A stretch of DNA of 64,000 bases from Gonium pectorale (GCA_001584585.1 LSYV01000071.1:236309-300308); one strand, 5' to 3'. Shown: positions 34,762-46,800, counted from the stretch's first letter. Notes: generated from the sequence alone by a model not told the origin. Numbers and translations are program-made.

Positions 34762-35663
34762 AGAGGGGCTGCAGGTCACACGAGCCGATTGGCTCCCGAC
34801 CTGCCACAGCAGTGTCATGACATATCGTGTGACGTGCATATGGCGGACAGCTGGCGCGCACTTGAGGGTTGTTGTGGTGTAGTGACTAGCGAGTGCAGTG
34901 CGCACTGGCGGCGCGCGCAGAGGTCGCGGCGCGGTTCCGCGTAGAGGCTACATGACGATGGTTGGTCGCACTTAACATACACAAGCTCTACACCGTGGCC
35001 CTAAGGCCCTAACAGTGTATGTGCGTGTCCGCTGGAGCCAGCGTGTCGAGCGACATCCCGACCAGCGCATACGGCGCTCAAATACGTGGCCAGCGCCTAC
35101 CATACACACATATCGAACAAGATCGTGCACAGCAAACCCATACACCAGTTAGCACAAGGGCAGCATCAGGCTCAGCTCGAGCCTTCTAGCCCCGCACTTC
35201 GCCGCGCACATCACGCGTCCTGTCAATCACACGGTATGCCCACCACGACACACGGACTGCGTGGACATGCACCCAAATATGAAGAGCTACAGAGAAACCC
35301 GTGAACATGCCTCCACAGGCACAGACGCAAGTTGCAGACAGTGATTACAGGCTCCCCACAGAGCCGATCGGCTCCCTAGCAGAGTGCGTGAAACACCCAT
35401 TATGTTAGCCGTGAGGCCCAGGATTTTAACAAAAAAGCGCAACATGACACGCCGACTTTGCATCGTTGGGACCTGCGTTCGGACACGTACGCAGGGCATT
35501 GGCGTTCGTGTATAGTCGTACGAGGACAAAGGTAAGGCAGCAACCCGGCCACCGGAACCCATGTACTCAATCTCCACGCCCTTCCGCCACGCCCTGGTAA
35601 GCAGTCCCGTCCAGGACCGGGGCTTGGGTGCGTCTGCTCGTTTGCCTCGCTCGCTTGCCTTCT

Positions 35664-35740
35664 TCTGTACCGCCCGCCCGCCTGCTGGAAACATCGCGCC
35701 TTCGGGTGTGTATGACCGTAGAGGTGTGGTGTGGCTCCCC
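35664..35740 (-). repeat. dispersed repeat family A, copy 5 (partial)
   Basis: On the minus strand it has CCTCTACGGTCATACACACC, CGAAGGCGCGATGTTTCCA and a GGCGGGCGG tract, in the family order. Confidence 0.75.
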
Positions 35741-36030
35741 AATTGCAGTGTTTCAATTTTGCCACCGTTGGACAGACCCTTCCCATACAAAAAAAATTCG
35801 TTGAACATGCCCTGGCGCGCTTTGCGAAGTGCACAGCCAAGCACAGGCATGCAGGGGGCCACCACCGCGCCCCCCGTGCGCCTGGTGGCCTTGGCATCCG
35901 AAAGGAACGTGTTGCGCTGGGACGACGTCACAGCCACCACGCACCACGTTCCAGTCAGACCGGCCCTTCCCCTGCTAGCATCCCGCAAGAAGCTGCCACC
36001 CGCCCGGCACGCCTGGTCGTCCACGGGTCA

Positions 36031-36069
36031 TGCACACCCGAAGGCGCGACGTTTCCAGTAGGGCGGGCG
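36031..36069 (+). repeat. dispersed repeat family A, copy 6 (core fragment)
   Basis: TGCACACCCGAAGGCGCGAC then GTTTCCAGTAGGGCGGGCG matches the hairpin core. A family-like extension (AGCTCACCGGG...ACTTCACC) appears about 200 bp on. Confidence 0.65.
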
Positions 36070-36571
36070 TTCATCACACAGCTTTTGTGCGCAAAAGCAG
36101 AGGCCTTTGACTGAGGTCCCGCACAGCTGTCTTGCATCCCTGCACTCAAATGCGCGGCCGACCCGGACGGATTGGTCAGCAATTGGTCGTGCACCAAAGG
36201 GAGGGGAGGCGTTGGGCTGGTACACGTGAGCGTGAGGCGACGCCCATGCCAACCCAGCTCACCGGGACGGTCGGACTTCACCTGTTGGGCCGCTGATCTG
36301 ACCCGGAGGAAAGGAAAACGCCATGGTAGCTGTGCTCAGCGCTTCCCGGAAGCCCAAACGTGAATACTGTGTGCATTACAGAATAGTAGACATGGGATCG
36401 GCCGCTGGCGTGCGTGGCCCAACGGTTACACCATGTGCGAAAAAAGAGAAACCATGTGCCAAGCTGACACGTCGCTTCGGCAGATCCCGTACACCGCACC
36501 AGCTGCTCCTGCCAAGGCGTCAACCCTCGCACGTAATCGCTCCAAAACTTGCCCTTCTGTTCGCCTCCCTC

Positions 36572-36660
36572 GCCCGCCATGCCCTGTACTCGGTGGAAAC
36601 ATCGCACCCCCGGGTGTGTATGACCGTAGAGGCTGCCTCCCCTGTTTCTGTTTCCTTTCT
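36572..36660 (-). repeat. dispersed repeat family A, copy 7 (diverged)
   Basis: The minus strand keeps CCTCTACGGTCATACACACC and GATGTTTCCACCGAGTACAG. It abuts the left end of the MAPKKK duplicon at 36666. Confidence 0.65.
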
Positions 36661-36665
36661 TGCAG

Positions 36666-37142
36666 GAGAGGGCCTGCCCAGGTTATGCCTGCTGTTCGCC
36701 TGCTGCACCACGGCGCTCGCGACGGGCTCGAAGGTCAGGGCCGGGTCCTCTGGAGCGGCTTGCGGCAGCTGCGATGCTTGCGGGGGGACGTAGACCGCCT
36801 GATGCATTGATAGGATATGGAGAGAACGAAGAGAGACGTCCGCCTGCTTGCTTGAAAAGGTCCCTGGCAGGGCTCATCCGGGCCTACGCGACTGGTTTGG
36901 TGTGCGATGTGGGGCATGCATGCACTGGCTCACGTATTGCCAGTGCCATGGGCTGCCCCTGCTGCGTCGGCGGCGCCCAAACGCAGGAGGGGAGAGTGCA
37001 AGGATGCAAGTCCCAGGAATTGTGGTTGTACACAGAGAATGATGTTACGGTTCAAGCCCTGCACTGCTGTTTGGACAACGCTGGCGCTCGGCTGGCGGAA
37101 TGGTGCCCTGCACCGAAGCTGGTGCCGGACCAAATGCCCCTT
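36666..37142 (-). pseudogene. partial copy of the MAPKKK exon 1 and its upstream region
   Basis: Matches 23344-23949 in the same orientation. The exon part still reads M(H)QAVYVPP, SQLPQAAPEDPAL, but a roughly 33-bp deletion and the missing SHKFW end destroy it. The upstream part (36841-37142 against 23637-23949) is nearly identical, including GTACACAGAGAATGATGTTA. About 75 bp present at the source (between the GACGTCC near 23565 and 23637) is absent here. With no EDR1 or kinase exons following, it is a non-functional fragment unless its promoter is still used. Confidence 0.85.
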
Positions 37143-38326
37143 CCTGTTAGCCTTCAAGGCGGCCATTGCAAGAGCAACGTCTTCGGCATGCGTAAGGACC
37201 ATGGAGACCACCTGCTGACCACTTGCCCCCATGGATGAGGCACCGTTGAGGGTACCACCGTTGTCACTCGAAAATTGCCATAAAAAGGTCCTTAAAAGTT
37301 AGAGCAGCTGCATCCTAGGCCGCACACTCGCCAGCTGTGTGGAGGTTATAAGAAGAGGCCAGACGGGCTGGGGTGCTTCCATCTCCATACAGACGCCCAT
37401 GGGCCTCTCAGCCTGGCATCCCGTGCTGCCACCCACCACAAAACACTTACTTTACCGCGCCCAAACGAGGGCGCCTTTTTTCCATCAACGCCTGCGCTGC
37501 TCATCGAGTAAAGCCTAGATATTCGGCGGACGCTGAGAGCCCACACTATCCCTGTAGAGACACAGGCGTGGCCTCCAACACTGCCTCTCGACAAAAGACT
37601 CGTTGCGTCATAGATGAGAGGACTGTCTTCCAGGGCCAAAAACGCCTGCGTTCACAGCCGGGCATGGCGTGTGCCTCTCAGTGGTCAACGTCTCAAGCAA
37701 ATGACAACCTCGACAGCACCCATCAGCCCGTGCCTTGTGGACAGGCGTATCCACAAGGGCACGCCTCAGTCAAGTAACCACGCACACTCGAGGCTGAGCC
37801 AAGCGCTCGCCTGCACTGCATGCACCGATGCCCCAGGGTTGGCTCCGCAGCGCGAAGGTCAAAGAACCAGCGCCGCTCCGCTACCGGTGTCTAGACGAAA
37901 AGACGATGCAAGTAGGTAGGGCCTACCACCTTGGCAAACGTACTGGTGAGACGTGTTGTGGCGAGCGCACTGCCATGCATCGAGGTGAGTTCCGGGCCCT
38001 GCGCCAAGCGTGCAAGCCCGTTCCTCGTGTTGAAGGGCTGTTGCTAAAGGGCTATACGTGCGTGAGAACGCAGCTCAGCAATCATCGTCCTTCGCACAGA
38101 ACCGGCAGCAGCGATGCCTGACCCCACATTCGCTGGCAGAACCCAAGCCTCCCCGCTCAGCTCGAACTGAAAAGCCGGCCCCGCAGCACCTAGCCTCGTG
38201 ACACCAGTGCGCCCATGCGGGGTTCTCGGCAGCATAAGTTATGCAGATCTGTGACCCGAGCGGTCTGGCCCCGCGAGGGAAGCCCCCCTGGGATGGATGC
38301 AGGCACCTGGCAAGGCTGCTTTGCTA

Positions 38327-39050
38327 CTACGCAAGTCCAAAGGCGCGCTTAATGTTGTTGGCGGCGACTTCGGGCTTGTCCAGCTTCGGCTTCTTGCCAG
38401 GAGGCGCCGCCGCCTTAAGATCTTCAGCGGCCGACGCTGAGGCCGAGACCATAGACAGCACCGCCGTAAGACCTACAGCCACCAGCCGCTTGTCGCCACG
38501 CACGCAGCGGTCCACGTCGTCCAGCCGCACCGTGCGGCGCTTGGCGCCGGCAGCCGCAGCGGTGGCCTTGGCGCACACGGCTGTCAGGAAAACGTCGGCA
38601 GCTGCCGAAAGGGCCATTAGGGCCTCCCCCGTGCAGCGGTTGACCTCGTGGTCGAGGCTCACGACCCGGCGCACCCAGGACGCCGGCAGTGTGGTTGGCA
38701 GCTGGGCACCGGCAGGGGCGGCGGCCCCGCCCTCGGCGTCCTGCTCTCCGGGCTGCTCTGGGTGCTCCTGCTTCCACTGCTTGAGCAGCTCCTCCGCCCG
38801 CGCCCGGAACTTGGCCCTGTCCTCGTCATTGAGAGCTTTCCACATTTGTCCCAGCTCCTTGGCAACCATCTGAAGGCGGGATGGACAGGATGAACAGGAA
38901 CAGACATGGGGCTGGCGGGCCCCTCCGTCGGACAGCTCACAGACAACTCACTGTGACTGGCATCTTCTCATGGCCCTCTGACGCCAGCTTCTGACGGGCG
39001 GCCTCCCTGTTTTCGTTGCAGAACAGCATGTACGCGCTTGGTGGCGCCAT
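38327..39050 (-). CDS. HMG-box plus histone-fold protein (POLE4/NF-YC-like fold)
   Basis: Two exons (39050-38952, 38869-38327) give 213 aa. Residues 3-75 are an HMG box: PPSAYMLFCNENREAARQKL, then VAKELGQMWKALNDEDRAKF and LLKQWKQEHPEQ. After a Gly/Ala/Pro-rich linker, residues about 95-165 look like a histone fold of the NF-YC/POLE4/CHRAC type: LPASWVRRVVSLDHEVNRCT, GEALMALSAAADVFLTAV, then KRRTVRLDDVDRCVRGDKRL (the RKT..xxD element). The tail has PGKKPKLDKPEV, a possible nuclear signal. Inference: a chromatin or replication-linked DNA-binding protein that pairs with another histone-fold subunit. The HMG assignment is firm, the histone fold probable. Confidence 0.8.
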
Positions 39051-40333
39051 GCTGCGCTAGACGCACTGAGTGAGGATTGAACTCTATCTACTTAACCTGT
39101 TCGAGCAATAATCTCAACATGGCATTACGCGCAAGGAGCAGGTTTCGCGGCTGCGTTCTCTTTAACCGTGTTCAAATTTTAAGCCAGCTCTACGAAAGGA
39201 AATTGCTGCATTCGCAAGCGCTGTAGTGCATCTGCCATCTGCGCATGGATTCCCGCGCGATCCATGTACGACGCAGTGCGAGTTATGGAAAAAAAGAGAA
39301 ACCTGCATAGAAAGAGGGAGCCCGCCTCTACGGCCATACACGCCCGAAGGCGCGACGTTTCCAACAGGGCGGGCGGGTACAGAGCAAGACATTATCAGGA
39401 TACGAGAAGGCAGGCTACGAGGGACCACATGGCAACATAGGGCAACCCTTCGATTGACCTCCTTTGCGAGACATGGAGCGCCGCTGTAGGCCCACACGTT
39501 ATCCCGGCGTGCAGGGCGCTGCGGGGACCCGGTTGATCAAGGACCCCGTCATTGCTACCCCTCAGTAGTAGTCGCTCCCAAAATGACCAGGTTGCGTGAT
39601 CCACCACGCTGCTTTTGTTGCTCCGTCTCACGCAAGGTTCTGTCTCGGAATGGGATGGGCGTGCTGGTGCCCTGGCGGCCGCTAGTGCGGACAACTCGGA
39701 CTAAGAGTAAATGCATCTGAGCGCATAAGTAGCAGCAGCCACATCAAGAAGTGTTTGGCGCCTTGCTGTTCTCATCCCCGTGCACACAACGAGGGATGAG
39801 GGCAACAGAGGCAACGTCAAGCACGCCCCTCGGCGCACAGCGCCCTGCCCCTTCCATGGGGCTCTGCCAGGCACCACACAGCTTGTCCATTACCATGGCC
39901 GGCACCACAATAAACCAAGAGTACCTGCGTTCAGTGACAATAAGCTCCTAGTACGTTGCGGCAAGTGGTTACCGTCAGCACCAGCGTTCGCGCTGATCGC
40001 ACACGATGCAGTCCGCTACACTCCACGCAGTCTACGCTACGGCCGAGACAGCGCGCCCGCAGGCAGAGGCCAGCAGTGCCTGAGCGGCATGGGTGCGCTG
40101 CCATATACTGGCACCGGCCAACCTCCCGTACGCCTCCATGTCGTGCTGCAGCCCGCCGCCACAACCGTGCGAAAGGGCCCGGAGCCCGCCAAGCGGCCCT
40201 CCCCCAGCGTCGCCCGCTGGCAGGCCATGTGCTGCTGTTCCCGGCCGCGGCCCTGCCAGAACCTCCTCTCCCACCTCGCGGCCATGTGGCCAGACCCTCA
40301 CGGCAGCAGCCCCTGGCGCCCTGCTGGTGCCCC
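39051..40333. other. intergenic: HMG gene promoter side and SUCLG1 3' flank
   Basis: Contains family A repeat copy 8 about 240 bp upstream of the HMG gene start. No gene supported. Confidence 0.55.
39289..39392 (+). repeat. dispersed repeat family A, copy 8 (full)
   Basis: A-run, GAGAAACCTGCATAGAAAGA, CCTCTACGGCCATACACG, hairpin ACGCC-CGAA-GGCGCG, GGGCGGGCGGGTACAGAGCA. Nearly identical to copies 1 and 2; it ends sharply after CAAGACATTA. Confidence 0.85.
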
Positions 40334-43300
40334 TCACGCCAGACCGCGCTCCTTCATGACGCGCATCATTGTGACACCCATCTGCGCCGGCGAGCGGGTC
40401 ACAGTGACGCCCGCAGCCTCCAGCGCCGCGATCTTGTCGCTGGCGCGGCCCTTGCCACCCGAGATGATGGCGCCGGCGTGGCCCATGCGGCGGCCCGGGG
40501 GCGCCGTCAGGCCTGCGGCGGTGGGCGGGAATGTGCGGGACGTTGTTGGGCTGGAGGCAATGACGAGGGCGGGCTGACATGCTTGCTGTGGTACAACATC
40601 AGCGGTGCAGCAACGCCCCGCACACCCCTGGCCGTGTGGCCGTGCCATGCCGCCATTCACGTTGTGCCCTGCAAGGATAGGCTGACCGCGCCCTCCTTCC
40701 GTCCTGCACTTCACCCCTCTGCCCCCCTCCACTTCCCTTCCATCCTCCTTCCATGTGCCGCACCCGCGATGAAGGACACGACTGGCTTCTGGGTTCCAGA
40801 CGCCTTGATGAACTCGGCGGCCTCCTCCTCCGCGGTGCCACCGATCTCGCCAATCATGATAATGCCCTCCGTCTGCGGGTCCTTGACGAAGCGCTCCAGG
40901 CAGTCCACAAAGTTGGTGCCGTTGAAGGGGTCGCCGCCGATGCCCACCACAGTGGACTGGCCCAGGCCCTGGTTGGTGGTCTGAAATACAGCCTGGACGA
41001 GAGAGCAGATGCGCGGCAGAAACGGGTCGGCGATAGGCGGGGCGCCTGACGGGCAGGCTGGGCTTGTAGGAAATGCATGTAGAAGGGCACTGAGCGGTGG
41101 CAGCATGCAGATAGCTCTCTAATCAACATGGACTGGACTTGTCGAGAGCGGATCCGACGCTAATGATCCGACCACCCTCCAGGTTCCTCGGTAGGGGCCG
41201 CTCACCCCTGCCTGCCAGTGTCCCCCCGGGCCCCCGGACAGCTCTTGGTTACTTAACAACCACGCATCCCCTGCTCAATGGACAGCGTGCCTGCGCAGCT
41301 GCGCTGCGCGATTTGGGTGAGAGCGTTATGACGAGGGCATAGCCCGAATCCGCTTACATCTCCCCCGAAGACAACGGCTTCCGTCTCCTCTCACGGACGG
41401 AGGAGGAAGCCCCTTACAATGCGTCATCACAGCCTCCTGCCGCCGCCGCTTTGGGCCCCCCAGCGCACCTCATAGGTGAGGGTCCCCGAGCGGCTAACGA
41501 TGCCAATCTTTCCCGGCTTGTGGATGTAGCCCTGGCGGCCGAGGACAGGGGGCATCGAAGTTGGATGAGCACGCCCAACTGCGGTAGGTTACACTCTACC
41601 GAAATTAGGCCGCAGGGATGTGATAACAGGGGCGTGCACGAGGACGCCGAGACATGCCGGTACTGGAGTACCGCTCTGCAACACGCGCTTAAAGGCACAT
41701 CGCAAGCGGCCAGGGGGGCCGTGTCCGAAGCAGCGCAGTCGGTGCGGGGCTGCTGCACGGCAGTCCCGGCACCGGCGAGGCCCGGCGGCTGCCGCACCAG
41801 TGGGGAGGCGTGCACGCCTCATCTCACCGGCATGATTCCAATCTTGCATTCTCCCGGCTTGATGATGCCCGGGCAGTTGGGCCCTATGAGCCGCGTCTTG
41901 GTCTGCTCCTGCATGATCTTCTTGACCTTGACCTGAGATGACGGGCGAGGGGAGGGAGGGACTGTGAGCGAGGAAGCACGGACACGAGGTGCGTAACGCG
42001 CTGGGTGAGCAGTCTCATCGTGCAGGAGGAAGAGCGGACCGCAACTGCGATCGTGCGCCCCAGCCTCCTCTCTGGTGCAATCCCTATGCCATGCAGTGAC
42101 ATACGCTAGGCACGCGACTAGCACGATGAGCGCTACCGGTGGCGCCAGAGGGGTTTTATGGCGACGGGGCGTTCGTGGCGACGGCAACTACTCAATATAA
42201 TGAAGGGTGCTCCGCCAGCTGGTATCGCGGCCGGGGGCCTGACGTGCAGCCGTTGCAGTATGAGCTCCACAAAAGCCCCAACCATGAGCCGGCAGCAGCA
42301 GTCCTTGCGAGCAGGGTTTGTTCAGCGCCACAGCGCCGCGCAAATGGCTGTGCCGCTGGTCAGACACTTTACTGAAGCTCCATTCCAGATGCCATGAAGC
42401 AATGTTGCAAATCAACCCCGTTGCGAAGTTGCGGAACGCGATTGTTCATTGAGTGGCGAGACGAGGCGTTGCCTCGAGGGACCCCCGACGCGAGTTAAAG
42501 GACCGGCGAGCCAGTCTGTGCCCGCGGGGCTCCATACCACGGAGATTCAGGTGGCCAATGCTGCCCTGGGGGCACCAGCACCATACCGTATGGTGCTGGT
42601 GCAAGAGCGTCGTGTGCCAACAAGGGCTCCTCTCCTCTCCCGCCACCCTCCCACCGCCCTTCTCTCCCCGCACCATGTCGTGCTGTGGGATGCCTTCCGT
42701 AATGCACACCGCCAGCTCCAGCTCCGCCTCCACCGCCTCCAGGATGGCGGCCGCAGCGAAGGGCGGCGGCACGTAGATGACGGTGGCGTGGCAGCCGGTG
42801 GCCGCCTTGGCCTCTCGCACGCTGTTGAAGACGGGCAGGCCCAGGTGTGTGGAGCCACCCTTTTTAGGCGTCACGCCGCCAACCATCTGCGTGCCGTACG
42901 CGATGGCCTGTGGGGAATGAAGAAATGCGTGGTTGAGGGTAAGGGATGGGCGGAGGGGCGAGGGGCGGGGTGAGGGTGTGGGATACGTAGCCCGAAGCGC
43001 CTCGGCCCGGAGCTGGCAGTAGCAGCGGTATAGTGACTGCTACGCGGAGCAGGCCGTGAAGGGGCACGCCGCCTGGCATTGCAGGCAGCTTGGGTGCCCC
43101 CGGCCTCTCGCCCCTTGGGGCATTCCACAGCTCCGCACCTGCTCCGTGTGGAAGGTGCCGTTCTTGCCGGTGAGGCCCTGGCAGATCACTTTCGTAGTCT
43201 TGTCCACGAACACCGCTGGAGAATGAGCCTGCGCCTGCAAACGGATGCGCACAGGGGCGGGTTGGCTGTGCCCTGGGCTACATGGGCCCCGCCCGTCTTC

Positions 43301-43529
43301 CCAATACTACGCACCGCCTGCGTGGCGAAGCCACGGATTGCTGCATTTACGGCCGAGGACTCAGACTTGAGGGTGCTGCGCAAACGAGGGGCGCGCAGCA
43401 GCAAGCGGGAGGTAAAGAGTCAAGGGGCCCACGCCGACACTGCCGATGACCCGCCCCTTCAGATTGAGGATGCCGTCGTCAAGAGCAAGCAATTTACCTC
43501 GAGGCTATCGAGGTGACGAAACGCCACAT
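40334..43529 (-). CDS. SUCLG1: succinyl-CoA ligase subunit alpha, mitochondrial
   Basis: Eight exons (about 43529-43498, 43375-43315, 43228-43139, 42907-42674, 41932-41828, 41531-41469, 40992-40764, 40512-40334) join in frame to 330 aa. Residues 1-30 ([10 protein letters not shown]...RGFATQA) form a mitochondrial presequence. The CoA-binding fold follows with [35 protein letters not shown] and [11 protein letters not shown]. Next are [43 protein letters not shown] and the phosphohistidine loop [16 protein letters not shown]. Role: substrate-level phosphorylation in the TCA cycle, converting succinyl-CoA to succinate as a heterodimer with the beta subunit. The start is in a short first exon; the open frame around exon 2 has no ATG. 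It is head to head with AsnRS. Confidence 0.95.
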
Positions 43530-43865
43530 TGTTGGGAGCGCCCGCGAAAAAGGCTGAGAGGTGCCGGAGATGCGCAGAGATGGCCCCGCACGGCAGACGC
43601 TTCAGGCGCCAATTATGACCTCGATATCGCAGCTTGTTCCTAGCGCTTTCTAAGTCTGCCGGCGCTTCCCGCCGAGACGTGCGCAACACCGAGACGGGAC
43701 TCACTCCAGCCCAATACGAGCTTTCCCCGCTCTCCTACGTGCCTCTCCGTGATGCCTAACAGTTTCAAAGCAGCGAGCGGGCGGGGCTTCTATGAGCCAC
43801 AAGTTGCTCTCTGCCCTTTGTACTTTGTGTGTGCGAGCAGTAGTAAACACCAATAAGCACCGGTT
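43530..43865. promoter_or_regulatory. bidirectional promoter region, SUCLG1 / AsnRS
   Basis: Only about 335 bp (520 bp if AsnRS starts at 44052) separate the start codons of two divergent genes. Both promoters must fit or overlap here. No specific motif was identified. Confidence 0.55.
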
Positions 43866-46800
43866 ATGTACAGGTGCTTGACACTGCTCTCTCGATCGGT
43901 CAGTGCGGCCTCCCCTCGGTTTACTATGCGCTCTGCGTTCCAGGCTCCACAGCAGAACTTTAGCAGCAGGTGCAAGCCCACTCAGGTGCTTTGTGGCTCA
44001 CATAAACTTCCTCACAAAATTGTTAGACAGTGCCAGGCGAGCATAAGCACAATGGAAACCGATGGCGTGACGACTGGTGTGGCCGCTGAGGTGGAGTCGC
44101 TGCGGGCCCAGATTGCCAAGCTGGAGGTGTGTCTGCATCCAATTGGGGTCACATCGCCGTGGAGCTGTCTAGCCGTCGCTGATCAGCGCCGTCCGCTTGC
44201 ATGCAGGCCACGCTGAAGACGAAGGAAAAGGAGCTTGACACGGTGTATCCCTACTGCCGCAGCTACGGGAAAACCTCCGTTGCCACTATCCTCGGCGCGG
44301 AGGACGGCGGTCGCAAGTTGGTAAGCATCCGCCCCGTGCGCCGCGAATTCCGCGCGTATCCGCGCCAAATAACCCAAACCTGTGTCCCGGTCCTGCCAGA
44401 TCGGGCAAACGCTGCGCGTGGGCGGCTGGGTCAAGACCGGGCGTGAGGCGGGCGCGGGTGCCTTCTGCTTCTTGGAGGTCAACGATGGCTCGCTCTTCGA
44501 GAGCCTGCAGGTGGGGGTTATACGCGGGTGCGCTGGCGCGGCTACGGCAGGCCAGGCTAGAGCCGGGCGTCTTCCCGTGCACGCTGGTGGTCGAGGGCAA
44601 ACACCTGGCTGTCAGCCGGCCCGATGGGAGGGGCGGATGCCGCCGCACTGACAGCTGGCAGCACACCACGGCCCTCCCTCCCCTACCGCCACCTCTCAAC
44701 CTGCCACGCTACCCATCCTCCAGGTGATGGTCCCCAAGGACGTGGCTGAGGCGGTCGGCGGACTGCGCGCCCTGACGCCCACGGGCACCAGCGTGCTCAT
44801 CGAGGGCGAGCTGGCTGCCACACCGGAGGGCACAAAGCAGGTGCGGAACTGCGGCATACGCGTGCGGCCGTAAAGGACCAGGTCAGGTAGCGGGCTGGCT
44901 GGCTTTGCGGGCTAGGTGCAGTCGGGAGCCTGGGAAACGGTACGTGCCAGCGTCGCCACATCGCCGGCATCGCCGCAACAGCACGGTACGGGGCGGAAGC
45001 AGGGCTTGGTTACCAAGCCGTATCAGTTTTCGCCGTCCCAAGCGCCGGGATGGCGCCGCTTGCCCTGGTATGAGGGCTCCTATCCGTGTGTACGGTGCCT
45101 CTCCGGTCCTAGTGCCGTGGGCCACGCGTGTACTCGACAAGTCCTGCTGGCGATGAGACTGCACAGGAGCATGGCTTGGCGGCCGTCTATCTAACATCTT
45201 GTCCCAGGCCGTGGACGCGGCGGGCGCCTTTAACCGGGCCAGCAGCGGTACGGGCACAGGTAACAGCGGCGACGATGGAGATAAAGCGGCAGCAGAAGCG
45301 GCAGTGTGGCGGAGCGGCGGCAGCAGCTCGGGCGTACGGAGTGGCGTGACTTCTGACGTGGCGGCCAGCCTGTGCCTGCCAACGGCCCGGCTGCCAGGCC
45401 CTCGCGGGTTCGCCATCCGGCTTTCCAACCCCTTCGCTCGCCCTCGGACTCGCGCATTTAGTGACACTACGGTGGGCCCGGGGCCCCTGCCACAGCTGCC
45501 TGCTGTCACGCAGCAGGCGCCATCCTGGTTGTTAAGGCGGTGGGCCCGCCGGCGCCGCCGCTGTACCCAGGCTCGGGGCGTGGCCTCCCACCTGCACGGC
45601 GTCGCTGGATCCCTCCTCTCAGGCGTGTGTGTGTTGGGGGGGGGGCGGGGACGTCGCGTTCGGTGGCCCCTGGAACCGGACCCAGACGCCGCCTGCACTG
45701 GCGCTTAAGCCCAGGTCGGCGGCAGCATGCGGGCCGACGGCAGAAGGCGGCCATGCCTAGGGGCAAGGGCTGCTGCTGCAAGGCCGTGGGCTGCGCCATG
45801 CCGCACGGGGGTCAGCTCCGCTTTTCGCCGTTACGTACTTCCGCAGTCATGCGGCGGGCACGGACAGGCACGGGCTTGAGGTGCGCGTCAGCCGGCATCC
45901 CGGGGCACTGCATTCAGCGCTGCTGCGGCAGCTGCTGCATGGCTGCAATGTGCGTGCCACGGCTTCCGGCCAGTGAATCCTGCAGGAGGAGGAACAAGCG
46001 CCAGTGGGGCAGTCGCATGTAGCCGCCAGCCCGCCACGCCTCCAGCGCCTGATCACGCCTCGCCACAGCAGCTGCCGGCAATGGCCCGTGTCCGGGAGCG
46101 AGGCGCAGACCAGCGCCCCTGTGGCAGAGCTGTGGGGCGCGCGATTCCTGCTCCCCACTTCTGAAATGCAGCCGCGGTCGCTTGATCGGGTCATAACAAC
46201 GGCGAAAGCTTCCCAGAATCCGTCTCGTCCGCACCGCGTGCTGCCTATGCTGTCTGACGCCACCTCTCAACCACACGCCGCCAGGCCGTGGAGCTCAAGG
46301 CGACCAAGGTCCACCACGTGGGCCCCTGCGACGCCGCCGCCTACCCCATTGCCAAGAAGAAGACGTCCTACGAGTTCCTGCGCGAGAAGATGCACTTGCG
46401 CCCGCGCGCCAACACCATCGGTGCCGTGGCGCGCATCCGCAACGCGCTGGCCTTCGCCACGCACAAGTTCTTCCAGGAGAACGGCTTCCTGTACGTGCAC
46501 ACGCCCATCATCACCGCCTCGGACACCGAGGGGGCGGGAGAGATGTTCCAGGTGGGGGCAGGCGCACCTCGAGAAGGGTCGGGCTTCGGATTCTTCCGCC
46601 GTGGACGCTGCCCATGGGTATGTGTTGATGGCGCATGGGCGGTAATCTCTTAGGCCTCTTCTGCGCCATTGTAAGCCACCCAGTCGGTCTGATGTCTGTG
46701 CCTCGCGCGTGTAGCCTGCTGCCGCAAGCCCTCGGGCTTCGTTCTGCTCACCCATGTTCGCCCTAACCCGCACTGCGCAACTCTCCCCTTGATCCCCGCT

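Larger units (their letters stand above)
32125..38326. other. 6.2 kb repeat-rich region without a supported host gene
   Basis: This is the largest gene-poor block. It contains a GRF-like zinc-finger frame (32981-33169), the C-terminal part of a decayed LINE (33562-34506), a 198-N gap, three partial family A repeats (35664, 36031, 36572), the MAPKKK duplicon (36666-37142) and simple AACCTGT repeats at 34739. A 245-aa minus-strand frame (35287-36024) runs through one of the repeats. From 37250 to 38326 I see nothing recognisable. Confidence 0.6.

Noticed and set aside
12325..39392. Family A repeats considered as introner elements (mobile introns)
   Set aside because: They end in AG-like sequence on one strand, but none lies between two exons of a gene model; all copies are intergenic.
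43377..43404. Start of succinyl-CoA ligase alpha within [11 protein letters not shown]
   Set aside because: There is no ATG there and a stop lies just upstream. The spliced [10 protein letters not shown] first exon at 43529 fits better.
45199..45708. 169-aa frame in the AsnRS intron, considered as an extra exon
   Set aside because: The synthetase is continuous without it (EGTKQ joined to AVELKATKV matches the family) and the frame is low-complexity.
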